Shown here one piece after another: positions 47,212 to 51,568 of a DNA stretch of 51,568 bases. Position numbers and translations under genes: made by a program. Below the pieces are notes generated by a model. That model saw only the letters and a program-made list of their open reading frames with translations, did not search any database and was not told the origin of the DNA. Source of the stretch: Alectoria sarmentosa (taxonomy: Eukaryota > Ascomycota > Lecanoromycetes > Lecanorales > Parmeliaceae); the NCBI GenBank assembly GCA_009733775.1, contig WOGZ01000244.1:1-51568 (forward strand), written 5' to 3'. Every line of letters starts with the position of its first letter. Position 1 is the first letter of the stretch.

Positions 47212-49000
47212 TTTCGTTGACGAAAAAAAAAGCATAACGATTTCGTTATAATCGAATACTCAGAATTAAACAAAGGAATCCGTAAAATACTTTAAAAAAA
47301 TGCTCCCTTTAATTCTCAATCTCGAATTTTCGTTTCAACAAACGAGACGTCGATAATTCTTCGACTTCTTCGCAACGTAATTTTCGTAAAGACCTAAATT
47401 GATACTTCTGAAAACGATTATCGAGAAATTTCTTTTTATTATTTAAAAATCGACGTTTGTTTTTAATGTTCAAAAGTCGACGTTTATTTTTATATTATTT
47501 AAAAAACGTGAATATATAATAATTCGTTTTTATATTCCTTGATTAAATTTTCAACATTTCTTAATGTTTTAACATTATATCATTTATTATACTCAAAATC
47601 ATATCTTTTTCATTTGATCAAATATTTTATAATTATTCCTCGTTTTTTTCATATAATTTTCTTATTGAAAATGCGATCAATCTCGTAAAACTTGAAAAAC
47701 TTGATATCATCTTTCATAAAGATTGAAAAAGAATAATCAAACTTTGAGCGATCGAACGAATTCATTTTCAACGAAATCGATTTTAATTGTTATATGATAA
47801 AGATTGAATATATTTATTAATCTTTCGAAACTTTTAAACGATAAATAAACTTATCGACTCTTTTCAAAACTTTGAAAAGATCGATATATTATTACGATAA
47901 CTTTTTGATAATTTCAAGATTTATCGAAATATTATAATTCTTATAAAGTCGTAAAAAAGTCAAATCGTTAATTTTTAAAAACATTGATTAATGATGTTTA
48001 TTATAATGATATTTGACGTTGATATTAACGAAAAAAATAACGTCTTTCGTTAAAATTCGAATATATAAAAACTTTAACGAATTGACAATATTGAATAAAT
48101 TCAAAATAATGTTCGAAATGAACTTATATGTCACCTCGTTGAGCGTTTTTTCGATAATTATAAACACGAAATTGTTTAAAAACGTTTAAAGACGAGAGAG
48201 AATCTTCGATTATATGAAAAGATTTTTCAACGTATAAATATAAAAGCGCATTGCGATCTTTATAATTTAATTAATTCTCTCATTATTATCATCAATTTGA
48301 AAATAATAAATAATAAAATATAATAATGAAATTCTTAAACGTTAAAAAATAATTTGTTAAAATTCAAAAAGAAATTTATGATTTTTATCGAAAATGATCG
48401 CCTTGAGAATTTCTCAATCGAATAATTTTAATCGATCAATTAATGTTTCAATTTATTAAATTGTATTTCAAATAAATTTTCCTGAAATGTCGATGACTCG
48501 TTTAATAAATTTGTTAATAATTAATAAAATCATATCATAAACATCTCTTTTAAAAATCGATAACGCGAAAATAAAATCAAAAATCAATGTGTGAAATGAT
48601 ATAAAAGGCGACTTTATTGAAGAGAGCGACTCGTAAAATTAATAACATTTCGTTTAAAAAGTTTAACAATTTAAACAATAACGAATAAATTCTCATAATT
48701 GATTAAAGAGATCTCGAATATATTAAAATGTTGATATAATTTCGTAGCATCTCTGAAACCTCGAATAATCGTTTTTATATATTAAATGTAAGATTTTTTT
48801 AATCAATGATGAAAAAATGCAAAATTGTTAATGATTTATGATTTTATCAATGTGATAAATCAAATCATCTTAAAAAATTCTTTTCGAAAACGAATTCGAA
48901 TTTTTTGACAATAAATTAAGAGTTTTTTTCGAAAAAGCTTCGGAAAACGAATTCGAATTTAACGAATTAAAAAAATGCGAATATAAATTGAAATTTTTTT
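47212..49000 (-). pseudogene. Gypsy D integrase core, C-terminal domain and chromodomain remnant
   Basis: Read on the minus strand from high to low coordinates. The core starts near 48,590 with FDFIFALSIFKRDVYDMILL (first Asp), then NKFIKRVIDISGKF and KAIIFDKNHKFLFEF (second Asp kept). The C-terminal domain near 48,000 reads HYNKHH*SMFLKINDLTFLR then IIKKLS..YIDLFKVLKRVD (the RKL..R..GPF.V...VG pattern). At about 47,640-47,560 follows IIKYLIK*KRYDFEYNK*YN, the chromodomain YLVKWKGY...N.W, with both Trp changed to stop. In chromoviruses this domain guides insertion to marked chromatin. Inactive. Confidence 0.75.
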
Positions 49001-51420
49001 TCGAATTTTCGAAAAAATCTTTCGGATTTCAATCATCTGTTTGTTCACGAACAAAAAAAAACATTATAACATTTTCGTCGAGCTTCTTATTCTCGTCGAT
49101 TTGACGCTACAAACGTGAATATTATAAATCATTTTTATATTCTTTTATAAAACGTTATCGAAAATCATCGAACATTTTCATAAACGTATAAGCGAATAAG
49201 ACGTTTAATTTCGAATATTATGAAATAAAACATTTTTATTTTTGATTAACATTTGTCAAACAAAACAATATATTTAAAATAATATATTCCTTTTCAGATT
49301 TATGTTTGATTTTTAAATTGAATTGACGAAGAAATTAAAAAGCTTTTACAAATCTCACATTTATTCTCATAATCAACATGATAAAAACGATTGAATTTTG
49401 TTTTATGATATCGAAAATAGCGAAATGATTAATTTGAATCATTATCGAATGCTTAAAAGACTTTATCATATATTTAATTTTCTTAAAAATTCATACGAAT
49501 TCGACGATTTCAAGCTTTATTGATTAATAATTTTTCTCGACGAAAATAAAAAGTCTCGATAAAAAAAATATTGATTTTATATCAATACGAAAAAACCATT
49601 TATCGTGTTCAATTTTTTTATTATTTTTGACATGAAAAATCACGATATCGAATTCGAATTCTTTAAAAACATTAAAATTTATTCAAAAAATTCAAAAAGA
49701 GTTGAAATATATCAAAATATATACCTTAAAAAGCGCTTTTTATAATTCTTCAAAGAAAATTTACTCGATAAAAAATGTTCTTGATAACGCAATTTTGAAT
49801 ATATAAATCTTATATAAATTTCCTTTCGTTAACGTCTTTTTTAATAAAATGATTTTTAAATTTTATAAAGATTTAATAAATTAAGCATAAAAATAAACAT
49901 ATTATCGAAGATATTCGATAAATTTTAAATAATGTTTTAAATCGTCGAGCGTCTGTGAATATTGAAATAAATTAATGATTTTCAATTTTTTTTCGAAAAT
50001 TATAAAATTAAACGAATTCACTTTTTGATCAAAAAGACTCACGTCGAAAAATTTTAAAAAAAATTTATTTGAATTTAAAAACACATTGAATTTGATGAGC
50101 AGAGTAAATAATCGATAAAAATAAAATAAATATTCAATCAAAAAGATCGAATTATATATAATGTTATTAACGTATATTTGAGCAAAGTCTTTGATTTTTT
50201 GAAAAATTCTATTAATTTATCTTTATATATAAAAAATTGAATTTATATTTTTCATTATTAAAATCAAAAATGTTTTTTAATCACGATGATTGATTACGAT
50301 TTGTAAATGTCGATATTTTGAATGAACTTTTCATTGATAAAAGAATAAAAATACGTTTAACATCGAGATATGCGAGCATTTTCGCAATTTGATAATGATA
50401 TTCGATTGTAATGATATCGAATAAACGTCTCGAATTAAAAGATCGTTCAATCCTCGAATATCGATGATCGATTTTCCTTTTTTTTTATCAAAAAGATTTT
50501 TTCAAATAACGAAAATGAAATAATTAAAAAACGTCGATTAAGAAGTTCACTTTAAACGACCTTATTTATAAAATTCATTAAAAATTTTATTAATGATTTC
50601 TTTATCACGCAATTTCAAAAAATAAACTTTAACTTTTTTTTTGTTACTTCTTAAACGATTTTCTCAATCATTTTTCAACGAAAATTTCATTTATTTATTC
50701 TCGAATATATCGACAAATCCTTTATTAATTCATAAAATAAGGAATTTTTCGATGAGATTAATAAGAAATTTTTTGATAATGTCATTCTCGTAAATAATTA
50801 TTTCGTTCGATAATATTTTTTTCTTTATGTCGAGGATTAAATTGTCGATAAAAAAATCAAAAATTATGAATAAAAGCATTGAGTTCACGAAGTTGATAAT
50901 TTTTGAAATATTTTATGAAATATTTGCGAGAAAAAAAATAATCATAATCGCGATTGCAAATGCTTTTTTTAATCATTTCGATTTCTTCGATGAGATTGTG
51001 AAAACGTATTCCGAATTAAAATCAATTTGAAAACAATTTTCATAATCGATTTTTATAATGATATTTAAACGAAATTTTCGTGAGATTTTCATTTAATGAT
51101 CAAAATCATTTTTGACGAGAATCTTTATCATTTTGCTATTTATTATATATGCAAAAAAGATTAAATTTATTTAAATAATAAATTCGAATATATAATCATG
51201 ATCATCAAATAAAAAAAGCGTAAACGTTTTAATTAACACGAATTTTTTATTATGAGGCGGAATTATCGTTATCGAAAAAACTTGAATTTTTTTTCGAATG
51301 TATTATTCACGCTGACGAGCGATGATTATAATCGAAATTTTATAATTTTCGATATAAACTTTTTGATTAACAATGTTTATAAAAATTCTTTTTAAATCAA
51401 TAAAATCGTTTTCAATCAAT
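49001..51420 (-). pseudogene. Gypsy D reverse transcriptase/RNase H remnant
   Basis: The clearest part is the complement of 49902-50200: the YVDD box reads YVNN (complement of 50163-50174), followed by RLFTLLIKFNVFLNSNKFFL, FFDVSLFDQKVNSF and DLKHYLKFIEYLR. This matches fungal Gypsy RT (LF..L....I.L.PKKSFLGYPSVTLLGQ.VD, ...L..YLG..GYLR) over about 80 open codons. RNase H and the zinc-binding segment should occupy 49,001-49,890 and RT fingers and protease 50,200-51,420; these are recognisable only by position. The plus-strand frame 50827-51030 is a shadow. Confidence 0.75.
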
Positions 51421-51568
51421 ACTAATATGGCCGTCACACAAGTTTAACATCCGATATATATCCGATGTTCATCCGATGTTCACCCGATGATGGTTTCCCA
51501 TCAGATATACGATGGTTGAAAAGCCGCTGTACATCTTTAAGAGGTTTTCAAACGGCTGTTCAGCGGCT
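51421..51568. other. Unmutated sequence F at the right edge, identity unknown
   Basis: Base composition rises sharply (about half G+C) and C/G bases are no longer limited to the contexts that survive in the retroelements. It starts around ACTAATATGGCCGTCACAC inside D. It contains four tandem 11-bp units (51449-51492), a small hairpin GATGG-TTTC-CCATC (51489-51502 region) and an 8-bp inverted repeat AGCCGCTG (51522-51529) / CAGCGGCT (51561-51568). It could be the subterminal region of a DNA transposon inserted after D was mutated, or unique sequence at an element edge. No coding frame can be judged in 148 bp. Confidence 0.5.
51449..51492 (+). repeat. Four tandem 11-bp units, ATCCGATGTTC type
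   Basis: The units are ATCCGATATAT, ATCCGATGTTC, ATCCGATGTTC and ACCCGATGATG, exactly in register. Short subterminal repeats of this kind often serve as transposase-binding sites in DNA transposons; that is an inference. They occur nowhere else in the window. Confidence 0.8.

Larger units (their letters stand above)
47100..51420 (-). mobile_element. Gypsy (Ty3-like) chromovirus element D, 3' part, minus strand
   Basis: A minus-strand Gypsy element with 3' LTR at 47100-47211, chromodomain and integrase to about 49,000, RNase H, then RT. It is inserted in Copia C. At about 51,421 the mutated Gypsy sequence changes abruptly to unmutated sequence F, so gag and the 5' LTR lie outside. By comparison with E, the break falls in the protease/early RT part. 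It belongs to the same broad fungal Gypsy lineage as E but is a different family. Confidence 0.85.

Noticed and set aside
1..51568. Organellar or apicomplexan genome as the source of the extreme AT content
   Set aside because: The content is nested LTR elements with fungal-type Copia and Gypsy proteins. AT enrichment is by transitions within elements, and unmutated patches have ordinary composition.

Overview
This window looks like an AT-rich, gene-empty block of a filamentous ascomycete genome. I find no intact host gene, tRNA, rRNA or CRISPR array. Almost every base from 1 to about 51,420 belongs to an LTR retrotransposon. These have been mutated by C-to-T and G-to-A transitions in the manner of repeat-induced point mutation (RIP). 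Reading frames stay aligned to Copia or Gypsy proteins over hundreds of codons, and most damage is Gln-to-stop, Trp-to-stop, Gly-to-Asp/Asn/Glu, Cys-to-Tyr and Asp-to-Asn, with few indels. The fungal assignment rests on this pattern and on the Pol families; the species cannot be named.

The elements are nested like Russian dolls. From the left: a Gypsy element E (+, 1-5719); two minus-strand 3' ends of Copia family A (A5, 5720-6084; A6, 6085-6398); Copia A1 (+, 6399-13575); and Copia C (+), whose 5' end is 13576-14273 and which resumes at 43863-47099. Inside C sits Copia B-plus (14274-43862, flanked by TTGAT/TTGAT). Inside B-plus are A-outer (14924-30201, CATTT/CATTT), itself interrupted by A-inner (16101-23709, AAATT/AAATT), and B-minus (36031-43140, TCATC/TCATC). 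On the right, C is interrupted by a minus-strand Gypsy element D with a chromodomain remnant (47100 to about 51,420). D is in turn interrupted at about 51,421 by an unmutated, unidentified sequence F that runs off the window.

Families A and B are full-length Copia elements of about 7.6 and 7.1-7.2 kb. They have 135-136 bp LTRs, a primer-binding site complementary to the anticodon arm of initiator tRNA-Met, a gag with a CCHC knuckle, a pol in the order protease, integrase, reverse transcriptase, RNase H, and a 3' region of 1 kb or more. All are dead through stop codons. No non-transposon biological system is visible. The most useful signals are the datable insertion order, the mutational contexts read from LTR pairs, the unmutated F segment, and conserved structures in the 3' regions.
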